The notes beneath the pieces are model-generated. The model made no database searches, was not told the origin of the DNA, and worked only from the letters and a program-made list of their open reading frames with translations. From Sphingomonas sp. (GTDB taxonomy: Bacteria > Pseudomonadota > Alphaproteobacteria > Sphingomonadales > Sphingomonadaceae), in contig JASLBO010000244.1 in the NCBI GenBank assembly GCA_030146605.1, positions 1-5,860 of the forward strand: 5,860 nucleotides of DNA, in the 5' to 3' direction. A program made the position numbers and the translations under genes. This document shows, one piece after another, positions 1 to 5,850 of this stretch; position 1 is the first letter of the stretch, and each line of letters opens with the position of its first letter.

Positions 1-696
1 CGCGACGACAAGACCCACAAATTGTTCCTCGATCCCTTCGTCTGGCGCGAGCGCAACGACAGGCAGCGCTGGGGCAGCGTCACTGCCCGCGAAGTCCGCC
101 GCTATTACGGCGCGCGGCTGTGGGGCAGCTATGACGATCTGACGCTCGACTGGACGGTCGCCCGCCAGTCCGGCGATTTCGCCGGCCGCGCGATCGACGC
201 GTGGAGCGTCGCCGTCGCCCAGACCTATGTCCTCGCCAAAAAGGGCTGGATGCCCAAGGTCGGGGTGCATTTCGATTACGGCAGTGGCGGGGGCAGCTTC
301 GGCACCGGAACGATCCAGGCGGCCCGGCCGGTCACCGCCGGCAGCGTGGCCTATAGCTATCAGGGCGCGCTGATGACCACCAATCTGTTCCAGGCCTCGC
401 CCAACCTCACCGTCTCGCCCGTCAAAACGCTGGACGTGACCGTCGAATATCAGCGTAGCTGGCGCCCCGTGGAGACCGACGCGGTCTATCGCGGCGCCGG
501 TACCGCTTATGCCGGCACCCAGCGGATCGCCGGCAATCATATCGGCGACGCAGTGCATTTGCAGGCGAGCTGGAAGATCATGCCGCGGCTGTCGCTGACC
601 GGACGCTTGGAATATTTCGCGGCCGGCGAAATCCTCCAGAGCGCCGGCTTCGCCGACTCGCATTATTTCGGCAGCTGGCTCAACTTCCGCTTCTGA
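1..696 (+). CDS. Alginate-export-family outer membrane beta-barrel protein (3' part, start outside window)
   Basis: The frame is open from the first base to a TGA at 694-696, giving the last 231 residues of a protein whose start lies upstream. The translation alternates polar and hydrophobic residues in strand-sized blocks rich in Tyr, Trp and Gly, and ends in Asn-Phe-Arg-Phe. A terminal Phe is the usual signal for outer-membrane barrel assembly by BamA. The order of motifs (a RARLWG-like strand, 'DAWSVAVAQTY', 'VGVHFDYGSG', a 'TNLFQASPNLTVSP' segment, 'DAVYRGAGTAY', 'LEYFAAGEIL') matches the C-terminal half of the alginate-export porin family (AlgE-like), whose members usually run to 400 or more residues. 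AlgE exports alginate in Pseudomonas; in sphingomonads the substrate of these homologues is mostly unknown, so alginate transport should not be assumed. The TTG at 22 is not a credible start because the frame is open before it. Family assignment is from remembered motif similarity. Confidence 0.8.
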   Translation, partial: RDDKTHKLFLDPFVWRERNDRQRWGSVTAREVRRYYGARLWGSYDDLTLDWTVARQSGDFAGRAIDAWSVAVAQTYVLAKKGWMPKVGVHFDYGSGGGSFGTGTIQAARPVTAGSVAYSYQGALMTTNLFQASPNLTVSPVKTLDVTVEYQRSWRPVETDAVYRGAGTAYAGTQRIAGNHIGDAVHLQASWKIMPRLSLTGRLEYFAAGEILQSAGFADSHYFGSWLNFRF

Positions 697-707
697 TCGG
701 AAAATAT

Positions 708-730
708 CCTCCCTCGCGCAGCGGGGGAGG
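708..730 (+). terminator. GC-rich hairpin after the porin gene; candidate terminator and intergenic palindrome
   Basis: Bases 708-717 (CCTCCCTCGC) pair with 721-730 (GCGGGGGAGG) around a three-base GCA loop. This gives a ten-base-pair stem with one G-U wobble, starting 12 bases after the porin stop codon. No T tract follows on the plus strand. The T-rich tail is on the minus strand, where the stem is followed by ATATTTT, so an intrinsic terminator would read better leftward, although no minus-strand gene is seen here. The position right after a stop codon and the second copy starting at 5851 suggest a dispersed intergenic palindrome that may also terminate transcription or protect mRNA ends. 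The stem is seen directly; the role is inferred. Confidence 0.55.
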
Positions 731-830
731 GGATCGGCGGAATGGATGGAGGGGCATCTCCGCGCGCAATGTGCTTGCGGCCAGCGCCCCTGCAATCGGC
801 CAGCCGTGCGTCGCCCGCGATAAAATCTCT

Positions 831-845
831 TGATACCATATATCA
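831..845. promoter_or_regulatory. Candidate Fur/Zur-family operator upstream of the TonB receptor
   Basis: TGATACCATATATCA contains perfect five-base arms (TGATA/TATCA) separated by five bases. It agrees with the Fur-superfamily 7-1-7 consensus TGATAAT-N-ATTATCA at ten of fourteen specified positions, including all five outer bases on each side. It lies in an AT-rich island (about 819-846) that stands out from the GC-rich surroundings, 45 bases before the receptor start codon. A TTGATA resembling a -35 element overlaps it at 830-835, but no good -10 lies at the right distance. A TATAGT at 873-878 is another possible -10 without a matching -35. Repression by a metal-bound Fur-family protein would fit a metal receptor. 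The sequence cannot tell Zur from Fur, and short AT-rich palindromes also occur by chance. Confidence 0.4.
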
Positions 846-890
846 TCGCAGCTACCGCAGCGCAGCACGTCCTATAGTCCGGGATCTTCC

Positions 891-2987
891 ATGCTGCGTA
901 CCTTCCTGCTCGCCACCGCCACCCTGATCGCGCTTCCGGCGCACGCCGACGACAGGCCGTCGCCGGTATCGGCCACCGATGCTCCCGCGCCCAACGGGCA
1001 GGATCACGACCAACCCGCCCAGGAAGTCGTCATCACCGGCACGCGCGCCCGCGCCACCGCCGATGTGCTCGGCGGCACTGCGATCCTCGCGGGGGAGGAA
1101 TTGACCCGCGAGATGCGCTCGACGATCGGCGAGACGCTCGCCTCGCAGCCCGGCGTCTCGGCGACGTCGTTCGGCCCCAATGCCTCGCGCCCGGTGCTGC
1201 GCGGCTTCACCGGCGATCGCGCGCGGCTGCTGATCGACGGGATCGGCAGCATCGACGTGTCGAATACCTCCGCCGATCACGCTGCGATCATCAACCCGCT
1301 CACCGCCGATCGAATCGAAGTGCTTCGCGGCCCCTCGGCATTGCTGTTCAGCCCCTCGTCGATCGGCGGCGTGGTCAATGTGATCGACAGCCGGATCCCG
1401 CGCCGCATGGCCGAGAGCCCGCTCCACGCCGACGGCATCGCGACTTATGGCAGCGCTTCCGACGAACGCTCCGTTTCGGGAGCGGTCGACGTGCCGGTCG
1501 CGGGCAAGCTCGTCGTCCATGCCGACGGCAGCTATTCGAAGACCGGCGACCTGCGCAGCGGCGGCTATGTCCTGACCCCGGCGCTGCGCGCGCAGGCCGC
1601 GGCCAGCGCCGATCCCGCCATCCGGGAACTTGCCGATCTCGAAGGCGAGGTCCCCAACACCGCCGCGCGGACCTGGGACATTGCCGGCGGTGCGGCGATC
1701 GTCGACGACCGCGGCAGCCTCGGCTTTTCGGTGTCGCGCTACGACAGTCTCTACGGCGTACCGATCCGCTATTCGCTCGATCCGTCGGTCGAGGCCGAAG
1801 CTGTCCGGCTCCACGCCAAGCAGACTCGCCTCGACGTGCGCGGCGACATCACCACCGAGTCCGCCGGGATCCACCAGATCCGCGTCCGCCTCGCCGCGGC
1901 CGATTACCGGCACAGCGAGATCGAGGACACCGGCGAGGTCGGCACCACCTTCTACACCCAGGGGCTCGAGGGCAGGCTGGAACTGGTCCAGGAGACGCAT
2001 GGCGAGTGGGAAGGCGTGACCGGCGGCCAATTCTCGACGCGCAACACGCGCATCGTCGGCGAGGAGAAGTTCCTGCCGCGCACCGAGAGCAACCAATATG
2101 GCGTGTTCACGCTCCAGTCGCTCGATTTCGGCGCCCTCAAGGCCGAGGCGGCATTGCGCTACGAGCATAACAGCCTGCGCGCGCAGGCCGATCAGGACAT
2201 CGGCAACCCGCTGCTCGATCGCAGCTTCGACAGCCTTTCGGCATCGCTCGGCGCCAGCTACGCGCTCGCCGAGCATCTCCGCCTCGGCGTCAACGTATCG
2301 CGCAGCGAACGCGCCCCGACCCAGGAGGAATTGTTCGCCAACGGTCCGCATGCCGGCACCCAGGCGTTCGAGATCGGCAACCCCGATTTCACCACCGAAA
2401 AAGCCTGGGGCATCGAAGGCACGCTCAAGGGCAGCGGCGACGGCTGGAGCCTGTCGGCAGCCGCCTATTACAACCGGTTCACCGACTATATCTACGACGC
2501 CCCCACCGGCGAAATCGAGGACGATCTGCCGGTGTTCCAGTATAACCAGGCCGATGCGCGCTATTATGGCTTCGAGATCCAGGGCTCGGCGCGGCTCGCC
2601 CAGCTCGGCAGCGTCGCGATCCATGCCGATGCATTGTCCGACTTCGTCCATGCCGAACTGGTCGATCAGGGGCCCGTCCCGCGCATCCCGCCATTGCGCC
2701 TGATGGGCGGGCTCGAGGCGCAGTCGGACGCGCTCACCGGCCGGGTCGAAGTCGAGCACAGCTTCAAGCAGGATCGCATCACCGACTTCGAGACGCCGAC
2801 CAGCGGCTTCACCCTCGTCAACGCCTCGATCTCGTGGAAGCCGTTGGGCGCGGGCTCGAACACCAGCCTGACCCTGTCGGCGAACAACATCTTCGACGTC
2901 GAGGCGCGGCGCCATACCAGCGTGCTCAAGGACTATGCGCCGCTCGCCGGTCGCGATCTGCGTGCGACGCTGCGGGTGCAACTCTGA
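891..2987 (+). CDS. TonB-dependent receptor, ZnuD-like (probable zinc or metal-complex uptake)
   Basis: This 698-residue outer-membrane receptor would import a substrate into the periplasm using TonB-ExbBD energy. Residues 1-19 are a signal peptide (Leu/Ala core, cleavage likely after AHA19). A TonB box lies at 45-52 (EVVITGTR), and the plug domain spans about 55-165 with 'VLRGFTGDRARLLIDG' (102-117) and 'DRIEVLRGPSALLF' (140-153). The rest is the 22-strand barrel. Several blocks match the ZnuD zinc-receptor family: 'DVSNTSADHAAIINPL' (122-137), 'GLEGRLELVQ' from 358, 'SERAPTQEELFANGPH' ending at His487, and 'HTSVLKDYAPLAGR' from 675. D129, H130 and H487 sit where I recall zinc ligands in neisserial ZnuD. 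The His-rich insert common after 'YG(L/V)P' (288-291) is absent. The protein ends in Leu, not the usual Phe. The ATG is chosen for the signal peptide; the ribosome site (GGGA at 881-884) is weak. Zinc specificity is inferred. Confidence 0.85.
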   Translation: MLRTFLLATATLIALPAHADDRPSPVSATDAPAPNGQDHDQPAQEVVITGTRARATADVLGGTAILAGEELTREMRSTIGETLASQPGVSATSFGPNASRPVLRGFTGDRARLLIDGIGSIDVSNTSADHAAIINPLTADRIEVLRGPSALLFSPSSIGGVVNVIDSRIPRRMAESPLHADGIATYGSASDERSVSGAVDVPVAGKLVVHADGSYSKTGDLRSGGYVLTPALRAQAAASADPAIRELADLEGEVPNTAARTWDIAGGAAIVDDRGSLGFSVSRYDSLYGVPIRYSLDPSVEAEAVRLHAKQTRLDVRGDITTESAGIHQIRVRLAAADYRHSEIEDTGEVGTTFYTQGLEGRLELVQETHGEWEGVTGGQFSTRNTRIVGEEKFLPRTESNQYGVFTLQSLDFGALKAEAALRYEHNSLRAQADQDIGNPLLDRSFDSLSASLGASYALAEHLRLGVNVSRSERAPTQEELFANGPHAGTQAFEIGNPDFTTEKAWGIEGTLKGSGDGWSLSAAAYYNRFTDYIYDAPTGEIEDDLPVFQYNQADARYYGFEIQGSARLAQLGSVAIHADALSDFVHAELVDQGPVPRIPPLRLMGGLEAQSDALTGRVEVEHSFKQDRITDFETPTSGFTLVNASISWKPLGAGSNTSLTLSANNIFDVEARRHTSVLKDYAPLAGRDLRATLRVQL

Positions 2988-3010
2988 TCCTGATGCGGCA
3001 TTAGGGGCGG

Positions 3011-3724
3011 ATGGAGACTCCGCCCCCCGAGCCCGTCGCGCTCAAAACCGAAGCCGCATCGTCGCGGCGCATCCCTTGGCCGATCGTCGCACTGGCGGCG
3101 GTGGCGCTGCTGCTGCTCGGGCTGATCTGGTTCGGGCACGCGATCCTCGACGACGACGTCGCCGAGCTCGATCGCGCGATCATGCTGGGGATGCGCGTGC
3201 CCGGCCATCCCGAACAGCCGCTGGGCCCGCACTGGCTGCCCTCGGCGGTCCGCGACATCACTGCGCTCGGCAGCACGACGGTGCTGACGATGGTGGTGAC
3301 GATCTCCGCCTGCTTCCTCGCCCTGCAGCGGCGCTTCCGCTCGGCGCTGCTCGTCGTCGCCGCGACGACGCTCGGCGCATCGGCGGTCACTTTGGTCAAG
3401 GCGCTGATCGCCCGCTCGCGCCCCGATCTGGTCGATCGGCTGATGGAGGAATCGTCGCACAGCTTCCCGAGCGGCCATGCCGCCAACAGCGCGATCGTCT
3501 ATCTCACGCTGGCGACTTTGCTTTTCCCGCTGGTGCGCGGCTGGCGGATGCGCGGTTTCGTGCTCGCCACGGCGATGCTGCTGGTCGGAATGATCGGGGT
3601 GAGCCGGGTCTATCTCGGCGTCCACTGGCCCAGCGACGTCCTCGCCGGCTGGGCGTTCGGCAGCTGCTGGGCCTTGCTGTGGTGGGGCGTGGAGCTCAAA
3701 CTGTTCGCCAGGCGTGCGCAATAG
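3011..3724 (+). CDS. PAP2-family membrane phosphatase
   Basis: This 237-residue integral membrane protein carries all three signature motifs of the type 2 phosphatidic acid phosphatase family: C1 K130-x6-R137-P138, C2 P153-S-G-H156, and C3 S198-R199-x5-H205-x3-D209. H156 and H205 are the expected general acid and nucleophile. Hydrophobic helices lie near 24-42, 88-106, 113-130, 158-176, 183-197 and 210-227, the usual six-helix layout with the active site on the periplasmic side. The family dephosphorylates lipid phosphates and pyrophosphates, such as phosphatidic acid, phosphatidylglycerol phosphate or undecaprenyl pyrophosphate (PgpB/BcrC-like), and some members act on lipid A. The substrate cannot be read from the sequence. 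An AGGGG at 3003-3007 precedes the ATG. The gene begins 23 bases after the TonB receptor stop with no terminator between, so co-transcription is likely. Its stop codon is one base from that of the opposing toxin gene. Confidence 0.9.
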   Translation: METPPPEPVALKTEAASSRRIPWPIVALAAVALLLLGLIWFGHAILDDDVAELDRAIMLGMRVPGHPEQPLGPHWLPSAVRDITALGSTTVLTMVVTISACFLALQRRFRSALLVVAATTLGASAVTLVKALIARSRPDLVDRLMEESSHSFPSGHAANSAIVYLTLATLLFPLVRGWRMRGFVLATAMLLVGMIGVSRVYLGVHWPSDVLAGWAFGSCWALLWWGVELKLFARRAQ

Positions 3725-3725
3725 C

Positions 3726-3998
3726 TCAGAGCGGACGTCTGGCGCCGTGCCGAACCGCTTCAATGACGACATCCTCGTTCACGACACGGTATCGGATTAC
3801 ATAGGGCGGCACCGACGGGAGCTCGCGACGGCCGCGCGAGCCGGGGCGTCCACGGTGTGGAAAATCCGCCAGGCTATTGCCAGCATCGCGAAGCGCTGCG
3901 TGGATGCGCGCTGCGGCTGCCGGATCGAACTGCCGAAGATGCACACGAATGCTCTCAAGATCGAGCACAGCAGAAAACGCCCAGCTTACGCGGGCCAT
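3726..3998 (-). CDS. RelE/ParE-family toxin of a type II toxin-antitoxin pair
   Basis: This small basic protein of 90 residues has the RelE/ParE fold pattern. An N-terminal strand (ARVSW) is followed by two helices (about 9-22 and 25-43), then FPHRGRPG (46-53), RREL (57-60), the strand YVIRYRV (66-72), and the closing strand with HGAR (84-87). These last blocks are highly characteristic of ParE-like toxins. ParE members poison DNA gyrase and RelE members cleave mRNA on the ribosome; the sequence does not settle which applies. The ATG (3996-3998) overlaps the antitoxin stop by 13 bases in another frame and has no clear ribosome site, so translation is probably coupled to the antitoxin. The gene ends one base from the PAP2 stop. 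The reading frame and C-terminal motif are complete, so it is not visibly degraded. Confidence 0.85.
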   Translation of the reverse strand: MARVSWAFSAVLDLESIRVHLRQFDPAAAARIHAALRDAGNSLADFPHRGRPGSRGRRELPSVPPYVIRYRVVNEDVVIEAVRHGARRPL

Positions 3999-4180
3999 TC
4001 AGGTGGGATCGGCGTCTCTTCCGGAGTGCCCCATTTAGCGACCCACTCCATCACTTTCTCATGCGGAATCAATCGCCCTGCCGCGATGTCGGCATCGGCC
4101 TGCGCATCGCGCAACGCGTCCCATTCGTCCTCGGTCATGCCGGGGGGTGGAAGCAGCGGATGGCGAGGTTCGACGTTCAC
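3986..4180 (-). CDS. Small antitoxin partner of the RelE/ParE-like toxin (start uncertain)
   Basis: The frame upstream of and overlapping the toxin encodes a small acidic protein. The core 'MTEDEWDALRDAQADADIAA' is followed by 'GRLIPHEKVMEWVAKWGTPE' and a Pro-rich tail ending EWPA. The 'DADIAAGR-x-(I/V)PHE-x-V' signature is one I associate with small antitoxins next to RelE/ParE toxins in alphaproteobacteria, sometimes loosely labelled CopG-like. It would neutralise the toxin by binding and may repress its own operon, though no complete ribbon-helix-helix domain is obvious. Two starts are possible. GTG at 4178-4180 gives 64 residues, but its AAAAGG motif abuts the start codon. ATG at 4136-4138 gives 50 residues with no ribosome site. 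I give the GTG. The frame is open further upstream, but a longer form would run into the end of galE. The stop is TAA at 3986-3988. Confidence 0.7.
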   Translation of the reverse strand: MNVEPRHPLLPPPGMTEDEWDALRDAQADADIAAGRLIPHEKVMEWVAKWGTPEETPIPPEWPA

Positions 4181-4186
4181 CCTTTT

Positions 4187-4203
4187 CGCATAGCACGAAT
4201 GCG
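4187..4203. promoter_or_regulatory. Short inverted repeat upstream of the antitoxin; possible autoregulatory operator
   Basis: CGCAT (4187-4191) and ATGCG (4199-4203) are perfect five-base arms around a seven-base spacer, just upstream of the proposed antitoxin start and within the 31-base gap after galE. Type II antitoxin operons are commonly repressed through a palindrome in this position. The arms are short and chance occurrence is quite possible. I see no convincing -35/-10 pair in the gap, so the pair may instead be read from the galE promoter. Confidence 0.25.
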
Positions 4204-4211
4204 ACTGGAGG

Positions 4212-5210
4212 TCAGCCCTCGCGCTCGGCCAGCTTGCGCTCCCACGCCAGCGCATCCTTGACGATCCCCTCGAGATCGTCGTGCCTGGGCCGCCATGGCA
4301 GGGTGCTCAGGATCTTGCTGTTGTCGGCGACCAGCGCGTCCGGATCGCCCGCGCGGCGCCCTTCCAGCCGGCGCTCGATCGTGCGGTTGGTCACCCGATC
4401 GACCGCATCGAGCACCTGCAGCACCGAGAAGCCCCGGCCATAGCCGCAATTCATCGTGTGGCTTTCCTCCGGCCGCGCGATCAGCAGGTCGAGCGCATCG
4501 ACATGCGCCGCGGCAAGATCGGTGACATGGATGTAATCGCGCACGCCGGTACCGTCCTCGGTGGCGAAGTCGGTGCCGAACACCGAGACCGCGGCGCGCT
4601 TCCCCGTCGCGGCCTCTGCCGCGATCTTGATCAGGTGCGTCGCGCCCGCGGTCGACTGGCCGCTACGCCCTTGCGGATCGGCCCCGGCGACGTTGAAATA
4701 GCGCAATGCGCAATAATTGATCGGATGCGCCGCGGCGACGTCGCGCAGCATGAACTCGGTCATCAGCTTGGACATGCCGTACGGGTTGATCGGCGATTTG
4801 GGGCTGTCCTCGGAGATCGGGACCTGCGCGGGAATGCCATAGGTCGCCGCGGTCGACGAGAAGATGAAGTGCTTCACCCCGGAGGCCACCGCGCTCTCGA
4901 TCAGCGAGCGGCTCGCGACGGTGTTGTTGCGATAATATTTGAGCGGATCGCTCACCGATTCGGGGACGACGACCGATCCGGCGAAGTGCATCACCGCGGT
5001 CACGCCATTGTCGCGCATCGTCGTGCGGATGGTCGCCTCGTCCTCGATATTCGCGACGACCAGTTTCGCGCGCCTGTCGACCGCCCAGTCGAACCCGGTG
5101 ACGAGGTTGTCGACCACGACGACCTTCCACCCGGCATCGAGCAACGCGAGAACGGCATGGCTGCCGATATAGCCTGCTCCGCCCGTCACCAGCACACATC
5201 CGTCGCGCAT
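4212..5210 (-). CDS. galE: UDP-glucose 4-epimerase
   Basis: The 332-residue product interconverts UDP-glucose and UDP-galactose in the cytoplasm, serving the Leloir pathway and supplying galactose for surface polysaccharides. It is an extended short-chain dehydrogenase/reductase with the NAD-binding TGGAGYIGS (9-17) and D34 at the end of the second strand. The catalytic set is T120 (in FSSTAATYG, at the position of E. coli Ser124), Y144 and K148 (YGMSK). The substrate-binding region includes 'ALRYFNVAGADPQGRSGQ' (168-185) and 'GTGVRDYIHVTDLA' (220-233), both typical of GalE. Length matches the usual 330-340. The frame opens upstream at 5267, but ATG 5208-5210 is chosen because it starts right before the Rossmann strand and has AAAGGGAG seven bases upstream. 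A GalE-like epimerase acting on another UDP-sugar cannot be excluded. The stop is 31 bases before the antitoxin start on the same strand. Confidence 0.93.
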   Translation of the reverse strand: MRDGCVLVTGGAGYIGSHAVLALLDAGWKVVVVDNLVTGFDWAVDRRAKLVVANIEDEATIRTTMRDNGVTAVMHFAGSVVVPESVSDPLKYYRNNTVASRSLIESAVASGVKHFIFSSTAATYGIPAQVPISEDSPKSPINPYGMSKLMTEFMLRDVAAAHPINYCALRYFNVAGADPQGRSGQSTAGATHLIKIAAEAATGKRAAVSVFGTDFATEDGTGVRDYIHVTDLAAAHVDALDLLIARPEESHTMNCGYGRGFSVLQVLDAVDRVTNRTIERRLEGRRAGDPDALVADNSKILSTLPWRPRHDDLEGIVKDALAWERKLAEREG

Positions 5211-5234
5211 TCGGATCTCCCTTTGGTGGCTTCG

Positions 5235-5261
5235 CCTATAGCGGCGATTGCGCTCCGCCAA
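5235..5261 (-). promoter_or_regulatory. Weak candidate promoter for galE
   Basis: Read on the minus strand, TTGGCG (5261-5256) and TATAGG (5240-5235) are separated by 15 bases and lie upstream of a good galE ribosome site (AAAGGGAG) and ATG. The spacing is shorter than the usual 17 and both boxes are imperfect. The 86-base gap to msrA must hold the galE promoter somewhere, but this exact assignment is tentative. Confidence 0.25.
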
Positions 5262-5275
5262 CCCCAACCTATCTT
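5248..5275 (+). promoter_or_regulatory. Weak candidate promoter for msrA
   Basis: TTGCGC (5248-5253) and TATCTT (5270-5275) are separated by 16 bases. They match the sigma-70 consensus at three and four of six positions. Transcription would start around 5282, just before the AAGGAG ribosome site. It overlaps the candidate galE promoter on the other strand, so the two genes may compete for polymerase. The boxes are visible, but their use is an inference. Confidence 0.3.
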
Positions 5276-5296
5276 AACCGCGACAAGGAGATCGAA

Positions 5297-5842
5297 ATGA
5301 CAGTCGAAACTGCGACACTCGCCGGCGGATGCTTCTGGTGCACCGAGGCGGTGTTCAATGATGTCGTGGGCGTGAGCAAGGTCGAGAGCGGCTATATCGG
5401 CGGCGATGTGGCCAACCCGACCTACAAGCAGGTCTGCGGCGGCGACACCGGCCATGCCGAGGCGATCCGGGTGACCTTCGACACCGATCAGATCCGCTAT
5501 GGCGATCTGCTCGACATCTTCCTCGCGACGCACGACCCGACCCAGCTCAACCGTCAGGGCAATGATGTCGGCACGCAATATCGCTCGGCGATCTTCCCGC
5601 ATTCGCCCGAGCAGGAAGCCGAGGCGAGGGCCGCGATCGCGCGGGCGTCGGCCGACTGGCCCGCGCCGATCGTCACCACGATCGAGCCGCTGTCCGAATG
5701 GTATCCGGCGGAGGATTACCACCAGGAATATTGGCAGGGCGAAGGCCAGAGCAGCCCCTATTGCATGGCAGTGATCCCGCCCAAGCTGCGCAAACTGCGC
5801 AAGAGCTTCGCCAACCGGCTCAAGGAAGGCGCAGCGGCGTAG
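5297..5842 (+). CDS. msrA: Peptide-methionine (S)-S-oxide reductase MsrA
   Basis: The 181-residue cytoplasmic enzyme reduces methionine-S-sulfoxide in proteins and free methionine, repairing oxidative damage with thioredoxin as electron donor. The signature GGCFWC (10-15) places the catalytic cysteine at C12. Other conserved family blocks are 'ESGYIGG' (30-36), 'Y-K-Q-V-C-G-G' (43-49), 'TGHAEAIRV' (51-59) with E55, 'HDPTQLNRQGNDVGTQYRS' (79-97) with D90 and Y95, and 'EDYHQEYW' (139-146). Further cysteines at C15, C47 and C156 are candidates for the resolving step, with C156 in the C-terminal 'SSPYC' region the most typical. Length is normal for a single-domain MsrA and no MsrB domain is fused. 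An ideal AAGGAG (5285-5290) lies six bases before the ATG. The gene is divergent from galE. Confidence 0.97.
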   Translation: MTVETATLAGGCFWCTEAVFNDVVGVSKVESGYIGGDVANPTYKQVCGGDTGHAEAIRVTFDTDQIRYGDLLDIFLATHDPTQLNRQGNDVGTQYRSAIFPHSPEQEAEARAAIARASADWPAPIVTTIEPLSEWYPAEDYHQEYWQGEGQSSPYCMAVIPPKLRKLRKSFANRLKEGAAA

Positions 5843-5850
5843 CGCATTAA

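Noticed and set aside
742..927. Small plus-strand frame in the intergenic region before the TonB receptor
   Set aside because: No ribosome site, Pro/Arg/Ser-rich product, and it runs into the receptor signal-peptide coding region.
852..2981. A 709-codon open frame on the minus strand, antisense to the whole TonB receptor gene
   Set aside because: Its translation is an Arg/Ala/Gly/Asp-rich low-complexity product with no domain, signal peptide or ribosome site. Long antisense frames are expected opposite high-GC genes, and the plus-strand protein has clear family motifs.
2933..3772. A 279-codon minus-strand frame opposite the PAP2 gene, and a 289-codon plus-strand frame in another phase
   Set aside because: Both are compositional shadows of the PAP2 gene, which carries all three phosphatase motifs.
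3986..4255. Longer antitoxin form of 89 residues from an ATG inside galE
   Set aside because: The extra N-terminal residues look unlike the family and the start lies 40 bases inside galE without a ribosome site; GTG 4180 or ATG 4138 is more plausible.
4177..4449. Minus-strand frame ending just before the antitoxin GTG
   Set aside because: It lies mostly inside galE in another phase and is Arg/Gly-rich; it is not a credible gene.
5211..5267. N-terminal extension of GalE from ATG 5267
   Set aside because: The 19 extra residues are Arg-rich and precede the Rossmann fold; a strong ribosome site sits before ATG 5210.
4281..5300. A 339-codon plus-strand open frame antisense to galE
   Set aside because: No recognisable motif and His/Arg/Asp-rich composition typical of a codon-bias shadow; galE on the other strand has its complete catalytic set.
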